Of a stretch of 64,000 bases of DNA, positions 29,565-38,614 are shown piece after piece. Source of the DNA: Couchioplanes caeruleus (GTDB taxonomy: Bacteria; Actinomycetota; Actinomycetes; Mycobacteriales; Micromonosporaceae). A model generated the notes under the pieces. That model was not told the origin of the DNA. It made no database searches and was given only the letters and a program-made list of their open reading frames with translations. The position numbers were made by a program, and so were the translations under genes. The stretch lies in the NCBI RefSeq assembly GCF_023499255.1, contig NZ_CP092183.1, positions 4,026,501 through 4,090,500 on the forward strand. Direction: 5' to 3'. How positions within the stretch are numbered: position 1 is the stretch's first letter; each line of letters starts with the position of its first letter.

Positions 29565-29951
29565 CCAGCGAAGGCCCGTGCCGCCCAGGTGCGGAAGTCG
29601 GTGGTGCGCAGGCCGAGCTCGCGGGCGTGCGCCGGCCGGACCGGGTTGCCCACCTCGTTCGACCATTCCATCATCGACACCATCGCCGGGTGCATGCCGC
29701 GTTGCACCGCCCCGGCCGCGGTGAGCACCGGCGCCTCGATGCGCCGGCCCAGCACGTCCGAGAGGATCGCGGCGATCTCGGTCATGGTCAGGAGGTCGCC
29801 GGCGAGTTGGACGTCGCTGCCGTGGAAGCGTTCCGGGCCGGCGAAGGCAGCGGCCGCGGCCGTGCCGATGTCGTCGACGGCGACGAGCGCGATCCTGGCG
29901 TCCGCCGCCAGGCCGGTGACGATGGTGCCGTCCGACCAGTCGCCGAACATC
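29565..29951 (-). pseudogene. NmrA-type NAD(P)-binding protein, C-terminal fragment
   Basis: On the minus strand the frame reads GTIVTGLAADARIALVAVDD, IGTAAAAAFAGPERFHGSDV, LTMTEIAAILSDVLGRRIEA, then TTDFRTWAARAFA. This is the C-terminal half of an NmrA/YwnB-like atypical SDR. The Rossmann N-terminus is missing: at about 29946 the sequence changes into an unrelated plus-strand peptidase fragment. There is no natural stop after the last family-like residue. The gene is broken on both sides. Confidence 0.7.
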
Positions 29952-30480
29952 GCGGACCTCGTCATCATCGCGTCCCTGGCCGGGCCGCTGCACGCCGAGT
30001 ACGAGCCCGACCTCCAGCAGGCCGTCGCGGTGCTCGAGCGGATGGGGTTCCGCGTGCGGCGTGCACCCCTGCTCGAGGCGGGGCGGCGCCGGTGGTGGAG
30101 CGCTGCCGGGCCGGCGGAGATCGCCGACGAGCTCAACGGTCTCCTGCGCGACCCCGAGGTCCGCGCGATCATCGCGCACGACGGTGGCCGGACGGCACGT
30201 GCTGCGGCACTGCGGCATCCTCGACCGGATCGCCGGGATGGTGGTGGGGATCCCGCACGCGATCGAGGGGCTCGCGGAGCCCGGTGGGTCCCCGACGCTG
30301 CGCGAGATCGTCCTCGACGTGCTCGGCGACCGCGACATCCCGGTCCTGGGCAACGTGGAGATCGGCCATGCCGGCCCCAACCTGCCGATGCCGATCGGCG
30401 TCCGTGCCGCCCTCGACGCCGGCCGGCGCACCCTGTCCCTCCTCGAACCGGCGGTTCGGGCACCCTCCGAAATGGTGTAA
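29946..30480 (+). pseudogene. S66 LD-carboxypeptidase, internally deleted and frameshifted
   Basis: One frame from 29946 encodes an S66 N-terminal part (GPLHAEYEPDLQQAVAVLER, MGFRVRRAPLLE, LLRDPEVRAIIAHDGG). From about 30190 a different frame encodes the C-terminal part (CGILDRIAGMVVGIPHAIEG, LREIVLDVLGDRDIPVLGNV, EIGHAGPNLPMPIGVRAALD), ending at TAA 30478-30480. The catalytic Ser motif and roughly 130 residues between the parts are absent. The gene cannot make an active peptidase. Its 5' side abuts the NmrA fragment. Confidence 0.75.
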
Positions 30481-30632
30481 CAGGTTCTTCTCCATTTGGT
30501 GTGAGCTTGCTTGCACCGCATTCCGCTGCCGGCTCCTACGGTGAATTCAGCCGCTGCGGAGATGACCCTCCCGCGGTTGAACACGGTGCTGCGGGAAGAA
30601 CCCCGCAGCCGTTATCCGGAGGATGCCGAGAA

Positions 30633-31025
30633 ATGCGAAGCACCGCCCTGACCGCCACCGCGGTCGCTGCCACCCTGCTCGTCCCGGGCGCCGCCCTCGC
30701 CGCACCCGCCCCCGTGACCGACCTGCTGGGGACGTACGGCTTCGGCCGGGCCGAGGTGATCGCCGCCGCAGGTCAGGCCACGGGTCTGTGGACCGGCGCG
30801 CGGATCCGTTCCGGGTTCGCCGGCGACGATCTGATCGTCACCTACACGCCGCGGGACACCGCCGCCGCGACCGAGACGCAGGTCTACACCGCACTTTTCA
30901 CTGAGGTCGCCGATCCGCGCGGGGAATGCGCGCGGGTGGGTGCCGACGGTGTGGACCGCAAGATCTGGACGACATTCCGCTGCCGCACCGGAGTGGCGCC
31001 GAATTACACGCTTCTCGTGCGCTGA
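30633..31025 (+). CDS. Small secreted protein of unknown function
   Basis: ATG 30633, with ggagga 9 nt upstream, gives 130 residues. A signal peptide of about 24 residues (TATAVAATLLVPGAALA) precedes a compact beta-rich domain with two cysteines (GECARVGADGVDRK, FRCRTGVAPNYTLLVR) that probably form a disulfide. No family was recognised. The upstream 150 bases are relatively AT-rich (around 30470-30560) and may hold its promoter. It converges on the ramB-like gene. Confidence 0.7.
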   Translation: MRSTALTATAVAATLLVPGAALAAPAPVTDLLGTYGFGRAEVIAAAGQATGLWTGARIRSGFAGDDLIVTYTPRDTAAATETQVYTALFTEVADPRGECARVGADGVDRKIWTTFRCRTGVAPNYTLLVR

Positions 31026-31070
31026 CACCATTCGCTCGCCCAGCGGCGGGCCGGGCCCGGGCCGGCGAGC

Positions 31071-32525
31071 TCAGGACCCGGCGCGCCGCTGGAGGAATTC
31101 GTAGACGTCCTGCTGGTCGACGCCCGGGAACGTGCCCGGCGGCAGCGCCGCCAGCAGGTGCGAGTGCACCCGGGCGCTCGGCCAGGCGTTGCCCTCCCAC
31201 TGCTGCACCAGGTCGGCCGGGGGGCGGCGGCAGCAGTCCGGGTCCGGGCAGCGGGACACCGTACGCCGGGTGGTGTCGCCGCCGCGGAACCAGCGGGCGT
31301 GCTCGTACGGCGTGCCGACCGTGACCGAGAACAGGCCCGAGCCGGTGGCCTCCACGTGCACCGTGCACCAGTAGGTGCCGCCCACCGTGTCGGTGAACTG
31401 GTAGAACGACGAGTACGGGTCCTGGGCCTGGAAGACCGTGCGCGACGCCCAGTTGCGGCACACCGGCTGGCCCTCGATCGCCCCGGTCACGTCGGCGGGG
31501 AAGCGGACGTTGTCGTTCTCGTACGCCTTGTAGACGGTGCCGCTCTCGTGCACCCGGCAGAAGTGCACCGGGATGCCGAAGTGGTGGGTCGCCAGGTTGG
31601 TGAAGCGGTGCGCGGCGGTCTCGTAGGAGACGCCGAACGCGTCGCGGAAGTCGTCGATGGCCAGGGCCCGGTCGGCCTTGGCGTCGCGCAGGAAGTCGAC
31701 GGCGAACTTCTCCGGCATGAGCAGCGCCGCCGCGAAGTAGTTGGCCTCGACGCGCTGGCGCAGGAAGTCGCCGTAGTCGGCCGGGTCGTTGTGGCCGAGC
31801 ACGAAGTGGCCGAGCGTCTGCAGCACCACCGCGCGCGGGTCGTGGCCCTTGTTGCTGGCGACCTGCGGCAGGTAGATGCGCCGGTGGCGCAGGTCGGTGA
31901 CCGAGCGGGTGGAGCCGGGCAGGTCCGGCACGTAGTGCAGGGTGAAACCGAGGTGCGCGGCGATGTCGAGGATGCCGCGCTGCGACAGCGGGCCGGTGGC
32001 GTGCTTGACCGCCTGCAGCACCTTCGCCGCGGCCTGCTCGACGTCGGCGAAGTAGTTGTCGCGCCGGCGCATCCGCTCGCGCAGCTGCTGGTTGGCGCGG
32101 CGGGCCACCTCCGGGGTGGCGCTCTGCTCGGTCAGCAGCCGGGTCAGCTCGCGGTGCAGGCCGATGAGCGACTCCAGCGCGTCGGCCGGCAGCCGCCGCC
32201 CGCCGCGCACGACGGGCAGCCCGAGCACCTGGTAGGCGGGTTCCCGCTGGAAATGGGCCAGCTCGATCTCCAGCCCGGCGCGCCGGCTCGGCGCCTCGGG
32301 CTTCAACAGGTCCTGCATCGGTACGCCGAGAGCCGCCGCGATCGCCTGCAGGACGCTGAGCTTGGGCTCGCGTTTGCCGTTCTCGATCAGGGACAGCTGG
32401 GAGGGTGCCCGTCCGACCGCCGCACTGAGCTGGTCCAGGGTCATGTTCTTGGCGCGGCGCAGATGGCGCAGCCGCTGCCCGAGCGTCACGAGATCGACTG
32501 AGGTGTCCGTGGGGGAAGCCGTCAC
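31071..32525 (-). CDS. ramB: RamB/ScfR-like XRE-family regulator of acetate and glyoxylate genes
   Basis: GTG 32525 gives 484 residues. An N-terminal Cro/CI helix-turn-helix ([40 protein letters not shown]) is followed by a peptidase-like IrrE domain. This has [14 protein letters not shown] in place of the usual HExxH and [19 protein letters not shown]-terminal short-chain-fatty-acyl regulator domain follows ([31 protein letters not shown]). Architecture and length match RamB of Corynebacterium and mycobacteria, which controls isocitrate lyase and malate synthase genes. The gene is divergent from aceA-aceB, which strongly supports the assignment. Confidence 0.88.
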   Translation of the reverse strand: MTASPTDTSVDLVTLGQRLRHLRRAKNMTLDQLSAAVGRAPSQLSLIENGKREPKLSVLQAIAAALGVPMQDLLKPEAPSRRAGLEIELAHFQREPAYQVLGLPVVRGGRRLPADALESLIGLHRELTRLLTEQSATPEVARRANQQLRERMRRRDNYFADVEQAAAKVLQAVKHATGPLSQRGILDIAAHLGFTLHYVPDLPGSTRSVTDLRHRRIYLPQVASNKGHDPRAVVLQTLGHFVLGHNDPADYGDFLRQRVEANYFAAALLMPEKFAVDFLRDAKADRALAIDDFRDAFGVSYETAAHRFTNLATHHFGIPVHFCRVHESGTVYKAYENDNVRFPADVTGAIEGQPVCRNWASRTVFQAQDPYSSFYQFTDTVGGTYWCTVHVEATGSGLFSVTVGTPYEHARWFRGGDTTRRTVSRCPDPDCCRRPPADLVQQWEGNAWPSARVHSHLLAALPPGTFPGVDQQDVYEFLQRRAGS

Positions 32526-32655
32526 GGGAATTGACGCTAGCAGAAATTTCTCACTTCTTCTCCTCACATTTGCCTTCAGCAGGGGTTGCAGGCTGCGCAA
32601 CAGTCGAGTTCTTCCACCGGAGAGCAGGCCGGGTAGTAGGAAAGGAATCCTTGAG
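32526..32655. promoter_or_regulatory. ramB-aceA divergent control region
   Basis: These 130 bases are less GC-rich than their surroundings. They hold cacatttgcc at 32565-32574, related to the ATTTGC core of RamB sites. A TTGC-N7-GCAA inverted repeat lies at 32586-32600. Both fall where a regulator made from the divergent gene could control both directions. The match to the published RamB consensus is partial. Confidence 0.45.
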
Positions 32656-33945
32656 ATGACTGATCAGCTGACCGAAGTCAGGGGCGGTACCGCCGCGGAC
32701 CTCACTCGGGCGTGGGCCGGCGATCCCCGTTGGCTCGGCGTGAAGCGTGACTACACCGCCCAGGACGTCGTGCGACTGCGCGGGACTTTGCAGGAGCGGC
32801 ACACCCTCGCCGAGCGCGGCGCCCAGCGGCTGTGGGAGCTGCTGCACGACGAGGAGTACATCAACGCGCTCGGCGCCCTCACCGGCGGCCAGGCGGTGCA
32901 GATGGTCCGCGCCGGCCTCAAGGCCATCTACCTCTCCGGCTGGCAGGTGGCGGCGGACGCCAACCTGTCCGGGCACACGTACCCGGACCAGAGCCTGTAC
33001 CCGGCGAACTCGGTGCCGGCGGTGGTGCGCCGGATCAACAACGCGCTGCTGCGCGCCGACCAGATCGACACCGCCGCGGGCCGGCACGAGCGCGACTGGT
33101 TCGCGCCCATCGTGGCCGACGCCGAGGCCGGTTTCGGCGGCCCGCTCAACGCGTTCGAGCTGATGAAGGCGATGATCGCCGCGGGCGCCGCGGGCGTGCA
33201 CTGGGAGGACCAACTGGCGTCCGAGAAGAAGTGCGGCCACCTCGGCGGGAAGGTGCTCATCCCGACCGGCCAGCACATCCGTACGCTCAACGCCGCCCGG
33301 CTGGCCGCGGACGTCGCCGGGGTGCCGAGCGTCGTCATCGCCCGGACCGACGCGCTTGCCGCGGACCTGCTCACCACCGATGTGGACGAGCGGGACAAGC
33401 CGTTCCTCACCGGCGAGCGTACGGCCGAGGGCTTCTTCCGGGTGCGCAGCGGCCCCGAGGCGGCCATCGCCCGCGGCGTCGCGTACGCCGACTACGCCGA
33501 CCTCCTGTGGGTGGAGACCGGCAAGCCGGACCTCGAGTTCGCCAAGCAGTTCGCCGAGGCCGTCCACAAGGTGCACCCGGACAAGATGCTGGCGTACAAC
33601 TGCTCGCCGTCGTTCAACTGGAAGCGCAACCTCGACGACGCCACGATCGCCCGGTTCCAGAAAGAGCTCGGCGCGATGGGCTACAAGTTCCAGTTCGTCA
33701 CGCTGGCCGGCTTCCACGCCCTCAACCACTCGATGTTCGAGCTGGCCAAGGGATACTCGACGACCGGCATGAGCGCGTACGTGAAGCTCCAGGAAGCCGA
33801 GTTCGCGGCCGAGAGCGAGGGCTACACCGCGACCAAGCACCAGGCCGAGGTCGGCACCGGCTACTTCGACGCCGTCTCGACCGCGCTGAACCCGGAGAGC
33901 TCGACCACCGCGCTGTCCGGCTCGACCGAGGAGGAGCAGTTCTGA
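32656..33945 (+). CDS. aceA: Isocitrate lyase
   Basis: ATG 32656, with aaagga 10 nt upstream, gives 429 residues, the usual length of the short bacterial enzyme. The active-site signature [11 protein letters not shown] contains Cys193. [17 protein letters not shown] and [14 protein letters not shown] are also conserved. The enzyme splits isocitrate into succinate and glyoxylate, the first step of the glyoxylate bypass. The stop TGA overlaps the malate synthase ATG as TGATG, so both steps are made from one message next to the RamB-like regulator. Confidence 0.97.
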   Translation: MTDQLTEVRGGTAADLTRAWAGDPRWLGVKRDYTAQDVVRLRGTLQERHTLAERGAQRLWELLHDEEYINALGALTGGQAVQMVRAGLKAIYLSGWQVAADANLSGHTYPDQSLYPANSVPAVVRRINNALLRADQIDTAAGRHERDWFAPIVADAEAGFGGPLNAFELMKAMIAAGAAGVHWEDQLASEKKCGHLGGKVLIPTGQHIRTLNAARLAADVAGVPSVVIARTDALAADLLTTDVDERDKPFLTGERTAEGFFRVRSGPEAAIARGVAYADYADLLWVETGKPDLEFAKQFAEAVHKVHPDKMLAYNCSPSFNWKRNLDDATIARFQKELGAMGYKFQFVTLAGFHALNHSMFELAKGYSTTGMSAYVKLQEAEFAAESEGYTATKHQAEVGTGYFDAVSTALNPESSTTALSGSTEEEQF

Positions 33946-35561
33946 TGGGCGGCGAAGAGGTCACGATCTGCGGCGAGAGCCAGGGCCGGTACGCCGAGAT
34001 CCTCACGCCCGAGGCGATCGACTTCGTCGTGGCGCTGGACCGGGAGTTCGGCGCCCGCCGGGTGCAGCTGCTCGAGCGGCGCCGGCGCCGGCGGGCCACC
34101 CGCACCACCGAGCTGGACTTCCTGCCGTCGACCGAGGCGGTCCGCAAGGACGACTCGTGGACCGTCGCGCCGCCGGCGGAGGACCTGACGGACCGCCGGG
34201 TGGAGATCACCGGGCCGCCCGAGCGCAAGATGACGATCAACGCGCTGAACTCCGGCGCGAAGGTGTGGATGGCCGACTTCGAGGACGCCACCGCGCCGAC
34301 CTGGGAGAACGTCATCACCGGCCAGCTGAACCTGCGCGACGCGCTGGACGGCACGCTCGACTACACCGCCCCGGACGGGCGCGAGTACAAGGTCGGCGAC
34401 ACCATCCCGACGATCATGGTGCGTCCGCGCGGCTGGCACCTGCCGGAGTGCCACCTGCGCATCGGCGGCCGGGCGGTGTCGGCGTCGCTGTTCGACTTCG
34501 GCATGTACCTGTTCCACTGCGGACGCCGGCAGATCGAGCGGGACAGCGGGCCGTACTTCTACCTGCCCAAGCTCGAGAGCCACCTCGAGGCGCGGCTGTG
34601 GAACGACGTGTTCGTCTTCGCCCAGCAGGCCCTCGGCATCCCGCGCGGCACGATCCGGGCGACGGTGCTGATCGAGACGATCACCGCGGCCTTCGAGATG
34701 GACGAGATCCTGTACGAGCTGCGCGAGCACTCGGCGGGGCTCAACGCGGGCCGGTGGGACTACCTGTTCAGCATGATCAAGAACCGGCCGGACGTGGTGC
34801 TGCCCGAGCGCTCGCAGGTGACGATGACCGCGCCGTTCATGCGGGCGTACACCGAACTGCTGGTCAAGACCTGCCACCGGCGCGGGGCCCACGCGATCGG
34901 CGGCATGGCCGCCGTCGTGCCCAGCCGCGACCCGGTCGCGGCGAAGCGGGCGCTCAACCAGGTCCGGCAGGACAAGCGGCGCGAGGTCGGCGACGGCTTC
35001 GACGGCTCCTGGGTCGCGCACCCGGGCCTGGTGGAGACCTGCAAGGAGGTCTTCGACCAGTGGCTGGGCTTCGAGCCGCACCAGATCGTGCGCCGCCGCG
35101 ACGACGTGCGGGTCACGGCCGAGGAGCTGCTGGACGTCAAGGAGACCGCGGTCGCCGTCAGCGAGGTCGCCCTGCGCACCAACGTCAGCGTGGCGCTGCG
35201 GTACGTCGCCGCGTGGCTCGGCGGCCGGGGCGCGGTGGCGCTCGGCGGCCTGATGGAGGACGCGGCGACCGCCGAGATCTGCCGGGCCCAGCTCTGGCAG
35301 TGGATCTCGCACGGCACCCCCACCGACTACGGCGTGCCGGTCACGGCGGGCCTGGTGACCCGGATGCTGCGCGAGGAACTCGACGTGCTCGCCGAGACCG
35401 GCGCCCTGGACGAGGACGCCGCCCGCTGCTTCGGGCAGGCCCGCACCCTGCTCACGGTCCTGCTGACCGAGCGGACCTGCCCGGAATTTCTCACCCTGCC
35501 CGCGTACCTGCGGCACATGACCGGTGACAAGCCGGCGCCGGCGCCGGCCCTGACGGTCTGA
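33945..35561 (+). CDS. aceB: Malate synthase A
   Basis: ATG 33945 gives 538 residues, typical of the A isoform. Conserved stretches include MADFEDATAPTWEN, IMVRPRGWHLPECHL, FYLPKLESHLEARLWNDVF, RATVLIETI, IGGMAAVVPSRD and the SWVAHPGLV loop. The enzyme joins glyoxylate and acetyl-CoA to give malate, completing the bypass begun by the overlapping aceA product. It allows growth on acetate or fatty acids. Confidence 0.97.
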   Translation: MGGEEVTICGESQGRYAEILTPEAIDFVVALDREFGARRVQLLERRRRRRATRTTELDFLPSTEAVRKDDSWTVAPPAEDLTDRRVEITGPPERKMTINALNSGAKVWMADFEDATAPTWENVITGQLNLRDALDGTLDYTAPDGREYKVGDTIPTIMVRPRGWHLPECHLRIGGRAVSASLFDFGMYLFHCGRRQIERDSGPYFYLPKLESHLEARLWNDVFVFAQQALGIPRGTIRATVLIETITAAFEMDEILYELREHSAGLNAGRWDYLFSMIKNRPDVVLPERSQVTMTAPFMRAYTELLVKTCHRRGAHAIGGMAAVVPSRDPVAAKRALNQVRQDKRREVGDGFDGSWVAHPGLVETCKEVFDQWLGFEPHQIVRRRDDVRVTAEELLDVKETAVAVSEVALRTNVSVALRYVAAWLGGRGAVALGGLMEDAATAEICRAQLWQWISHGTPTDYGVPVTAGLVTRMLREELDVLAETGALDEDAARCFGQARTLLTVLLTERTCPEFLTLPAYLRHMTGDKPAPAPALTV

Positions 35562-35578
35562 CCGGCGGCGACACCCGT

Positions 35579-35605
35579 GGCCCGGCGGCGATGCGCCGCC
35601 GGGCC
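35579..35605 (+). terminator. Terminator after aceAB
   Basis: A perfect 12-bp stem, ggcccggcggcg and its complement, with the loop atg lies 18 nt after the aceB stop. Confidence 0.85.
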
Positions 35606-35742
35606 GTGCCCGTTGCGTGCCCGCGGATGCCCGGGTTCATCGACGGTGAAAAGATCCTGGTCGCCGGGGCCGCGCGGGGGCCCGCTCCGGGTGCGATGCT
35701 GGGGTCGCCAGGCCCGTCGAGCAGCGCTGGGAGGACCCACCG

Positions 35743-37221
35743 ATGTTGCCGCTGACTGCCCAGAACCTGTCGTCCCTGCCGGACGACCTGCCCGTGCCGT
35801 CGTACGACCGGGGCGCGCTGCGGACGGGGATCGTGCACTTCGGCGTCGGCGGCTTCCACCGCGCCCACGAGGCCATGTACCTCGACCGCCTGATGAGCGA
35901 CGGCAAGGCCCTGGACTGGGCGATCTGCGGCGTCGGGGTGATGCCGGCCGACCGGAGGATGCGCGACGCGCTCGTGGCCCAGGACGGCCTCTACACGCTC
36001 GTCGTCAAGGCCCCCGACGGCAGCCTCGACCCGCGGGTGATCGGCTCCATCAAGGAGTACCTGTACGCGCCGGACGACCCCGAGGCGGTCATCGAGAAGA
36101 TGGCCGCGCCCGAGATCCGGATCGTCTCGCTGACCGTCACCGAGGGCGGCTACAACTTCAACGCCGTCACCGGGGAGTTCGTCGCCGACAACCCCGACGT
36201 GCAGCACGACCTGCGGCCGGGCGCCGCGCCGAGGACCACGTTCGGCCTCATCACCGAGGCGCTGGCCCGCCGCCGCGACCGGGGCGTACCGCCCTTCACG
36301 ATCATGAGCTGCGACAACATCCAGGGCAACGGCCACGCCGCGCGGCGCAGCTTCGTCGCGTTCGCCACGCTGCGCGACCCCGAGCTGGGCGGGTACGTCG
36401 AGCAGCACGTCGCGTTCCCCAACAGCATGGTGGACCGCATCACGCCGGTCACCACCGACGAGGACCGCGAGGAGGTCCGCAAGCGGTACGGCGTCGACGA
36501 CGCCTGGCCGGTGGTGTGCGAGCCGTTCACCCAGTGGGCGCTCGAGGACTCCTTCGGCCAGGGCCGGCCCCCGTTCGAGGACGCCGGGGTGCAGGTGGTC
36601 GCCGACGTCGAGCCGTACGAGCTGATGAAGCTGCGCCTGCTCAACGCCAGCCACCAGGCGCTCTGCTACTTCGGCTACCTCAGCGGCTACCGGCTCGTGC
36701 ACGACGTCGCGCAGGACCCGCTGTTCGCCGACTTCCTGCTGGCGTACATGGACCGCGAGGCCACCCCCACGCTGGAGCCGGTGCCGGGCATCGACCTGGA
36801 CGAGTACAAGCACCAGCTCATCGACCGCTTCTCCAACGCCCAGGTCCGCGACACCGTCGCCCGGCTGTGCGCCGAGAGCTCCGACCGCATCCCGAAGTGG
36901 CTGCTCCCGGTGATCCGCCACAACCTCGACACCGGCGGCGAGATCCTGCGCTCGACCGCTGTCGTGGCGTCCTGGGCCCGCTACGCCGAGGGCGTCGACG
37001 AGCACGGGCAGCCGATCGAGGTGGTCGACCGGTTCGCCGACACGCTCGTGCCGCTCGCCCGCCGCCAGCGCGAGGAACCGCTGGCCTTCATCGCCAACCG
37101 CGAGCTGTTCGGGGCCCTCGCCGACAACGAACGGTTCGTGTCGACGTACCGCTCGGTGCTGGCGTCCCTGCACAGCAAGGGCGCGCGGGCCACGCTGGAG
37201 GAGCTGGCTACCGCATCCTGA
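35743..37221 (+). CDS. Mannitol 2-dehydrogenase family protein
   Basis: The product has 492 residues from ATG 35743, with gggagga about 8 nt upstream. The Rossmann start reads GIVHFGVGGFHRAHEAMYLD. VSLTVTEGGYNF, SCDNIQGNG, SMVDRITPVT and the active-site segment with Lys in MKLRLLNASHQALCYFG are the signatures of the polyol-specific long-chain dehydrogenases. The likely reaction is mannitol to fructose with NAD, but arabinitol or related polyols cannot be excluded. No PTS or ABC sugar transporter is adjacent. Its 3' end overlaps the converging HAD gene by 14 nt. Confidence 0.92.
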   Translation: MLPLTAQNLSSLPDDLPVPSYDRGALRTGIVHFGVGGFHRAHEAMYLDRLMSDGKALDWAICGVGVMPADRRMRDALVAQDGLYTLVVKAPDGSLDPRVIGSIKEYLYAPDDPEAVIEKMAAPEIRIVSLTVTEGGYNFNAVTGEFVADNPDVQHDLRPGAAPRTTFGLITEALARRRDRGVPPFTIMSCDNIQGNGHAARRSFVAFATLRDPELGGYVEQHVAFPNSMVDRITPVTTDEDREEVRKRYGVDDAWPVVCEPFTQWALEDSFGQGRPPFEDAGVQVVADVEPYELMKLRLLNASHQALCYFGYLSGYRLVHDVAQDPLFADFLLAYMDREATPTLEPVPGIDLDEYKHQLIDRFSNAQVRDTVARLCAESSDRIPKWLLPVIRHNLDTGGEILRSTAVVASWARYAEGVDEHGQPIEVVDRFADTLVPLARRQREEPLAFIANRELFGALADNERFVSTYRSVLASLHSKGARATLEELATAS

Positions 37222-37870
37222 GCAGGGCGGGGAGGTCGCCGATCGCGGCGAGCGCCGGCCCGGGCCAGAGTGGATCGGTGTCGTTGAGCTCGGTGATGCG
37301 CAGCGTGGGCAGCCCGGCCGCGGCGGCTCCGGCCAGCTCGCCGTCGGCGCCGTCGCCGACGAAGAGGCAGTGCGCCGGGTCCGCGCCGAGCCGGTCGGTC
37401 GCGGCGCGGTAGACGGCCGGGTCGGGCTTGGCCAGGCCGACCTCGCAACTGAACACGACGACGTCGAATCGCGCGGCGAGCGGGCTGTGCGGCCACGCCT
37501 CGGCGGTGTCCGAGGTGGCGTTGCTGATCAGCGCCAACGGGTGCCCGGCGGCGCGCAGCGAGTCGAGCGTGCGCAACGTCGCGGCCGGCACGGTCCCGAG
37601 GATCCGGCGCACGAGGACCCGCCGGTGTTCCGCCGCGCGCGCCACCTGCTCATCGGTGGGATGCACGCCGAGGCGTGCGGTGAGGATGCGGATGGTGTCC
37701 TCGACGCTCCACCGCACGATCCGCTCCCGCCAGGTGCGGTGGTACGCGGCGACCAGCGCATCCGGGGCAACCCCCACCATGGACGCCATCTCGGCCACGA
37801 CGCGGTCCCGATCGTCGTCGGCGCCGTGGATCAGCGTGTGGTAGAGGTCGAAGATCACCGGCCGCGGCAT
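37208..37870 (-). CDS. HAD-superfamily hydrolase
   Basis: ATG 37870 gives 220 residues. Motif I is FDLYHTLIHG, with the nucleophile Asp and a Tyr at +2 as in haloacid-dehalogenase-like members. Motif II is LALISNATS, motif III the Lys in VGLAKPDPAVY and motif IV LFVGDGADGEL. The cap is the helical C1 type between residues 15 and 85. A phosphatase for a small metabolite is likely; the substrate is not predictable. Confidence 0.9.
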   Translation of the reverse strand: MPRPVIFDLYHTLIHGADDDRDRVVAEMASMVGVAPDALVAAYHRTWRERIVRWSVEDTIRILTARLGVHPTDEQVARAAEHRRVLVRRILGTVPAATLRTLDSLRAAGHPLALISNATSDTAEAWPHSPLAARFDVVVFSCEVGLAKPDPAVYRAATDRLGADPAHCLFVGDGADGELAGAAAAGLPTLRITELNDTDPLWPGPALAAIGDLPALLRMR

Positions 37871-38225
37871 GGCCGGGATGCTATCGGGGTCAGACGGCGA
37901 CGAGGCTGTCGAGGGCCGCGCCGCCACCCAGCTCGCCGCCGCGGCCGCGAGATGGGTGCCGGCCGCGGCGGCGGTCACCTTCAGCCCGGCGCTGATCGTG
38001 AATACCCCGTACGGCCCCCAGAGACCGCGGACGCGGGCGCGCAAGCCGGCGCGAGATGGGCAGGGTAAGCAGCACCCTGCCGCCACAGCGGTCCCTAAAG
38101 CCGCCACCGGGGGCCCACCAGGAACGCCGAGCGAGCAGGGCGGCTCCGTACCCGACGAAGGCGCCGGCGTAGAACGCCCGCCGGCGCCGCACCCCGTCGG
38201 CCAGCCCGCCCGCGGGCCGACTCAC
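37871..38225 (-). pseudogene. Possible frameshifted remnant of a small membrane protein
   Basis: On the minus strand one frame from GTG 38225 reads RAFYAGAFVGYGAALLARRS. After about 38100 a second frame reads RVRGLWGPYGVFTISAGLKV, then AAAAGTHLAAAAASWVAA. Each looks like a hydrophobic protein segment, but no single frame joins them. They may be pieces of one decayed gene or chance in GC-rich DNA. The segment also contains the outer copy of a 30-nt direct repeat (37890-37919). Confidence 0.25.
37890..37919. repeat. Direct repeat, left copy
   Basis: Thirty bases match 40679-40708 at 28 positions, including the first 18 (tcagacggcgacgaggct). The right copy is the 3' end of the EAL-DICT gene. 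The left copy encodes the same minus-strand ending SLVAV-stop. The two bracket the Trypco1-protease-macro operon in the same orientation, like the att sites of an element inserted at a gene end. No integrase is present. Confidence 0.6.
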
Positions 38226-38314
38226 CCTGTCGGGTTCTCGTCTCGACAGGACGGTCGCGTCGGCCGATCGCGTCGATAGGCTGCGATCAAACGCCGCCTG
38301 CCATGGGAGTAAGC

Positions 38315-38614
38315 ATGGACACGGGTACGACGTCGTTGCGCATCGACGAGACGACCGTCATCCAGGTCGAGACCCCGGCCGGGGCCCGCGAGGAGGACAT
38401 CGCCCACCGGATACCGGCCTTCGACGGCTTCACCGAGGCGCTGAGCAAGATCGCGACGAGCGTCCGGGCCGGGCTGGACCGCGTGCAGCCGTCGCGGGCC
38501 ACGGTCGAGTTCGGCCTGGACGTCAGCATGGAGTCGGGCCAGGCCACTGCCCTGATCGTCAAGGGCACGGGGTCGGCGCACGTCACGGTGACGCTGGAGT
38601 GGGACCTGCGGTGA
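38315..38614 (+). CDS. Trypco1 (trypsin-co-occurring domain 1, CU044_2847-type) protein
   Basis: ATG 38315, 4-5 nt after gggag, gives 99 residues; an ATG at 38303 would add four. The small alpha+beta domain has an N-terminal strand (TTVIQVETP), the helix GFTEALSKIATSVRAGLDRV, then ATVEFGLDVSMESGQATALI and a final strand VTVTLEWDL. This is the pattern of the Trypco1 family, found beside trypsin-like proteases in predicted actinobacterial conflict systems. The stop overlaps the protease start as GTGA, so the two are made together. Its biochemical role is unknown. Confidence 0.8.
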   Translation: MDTGTTSLRIDETTVIQVETPAGAREEDIAHRIPAFDGFTEALSKIATSVRAGLDRVQPSRATVEFGLDVSMESGQATALIVKGTGSAHVTVTLEWDLR

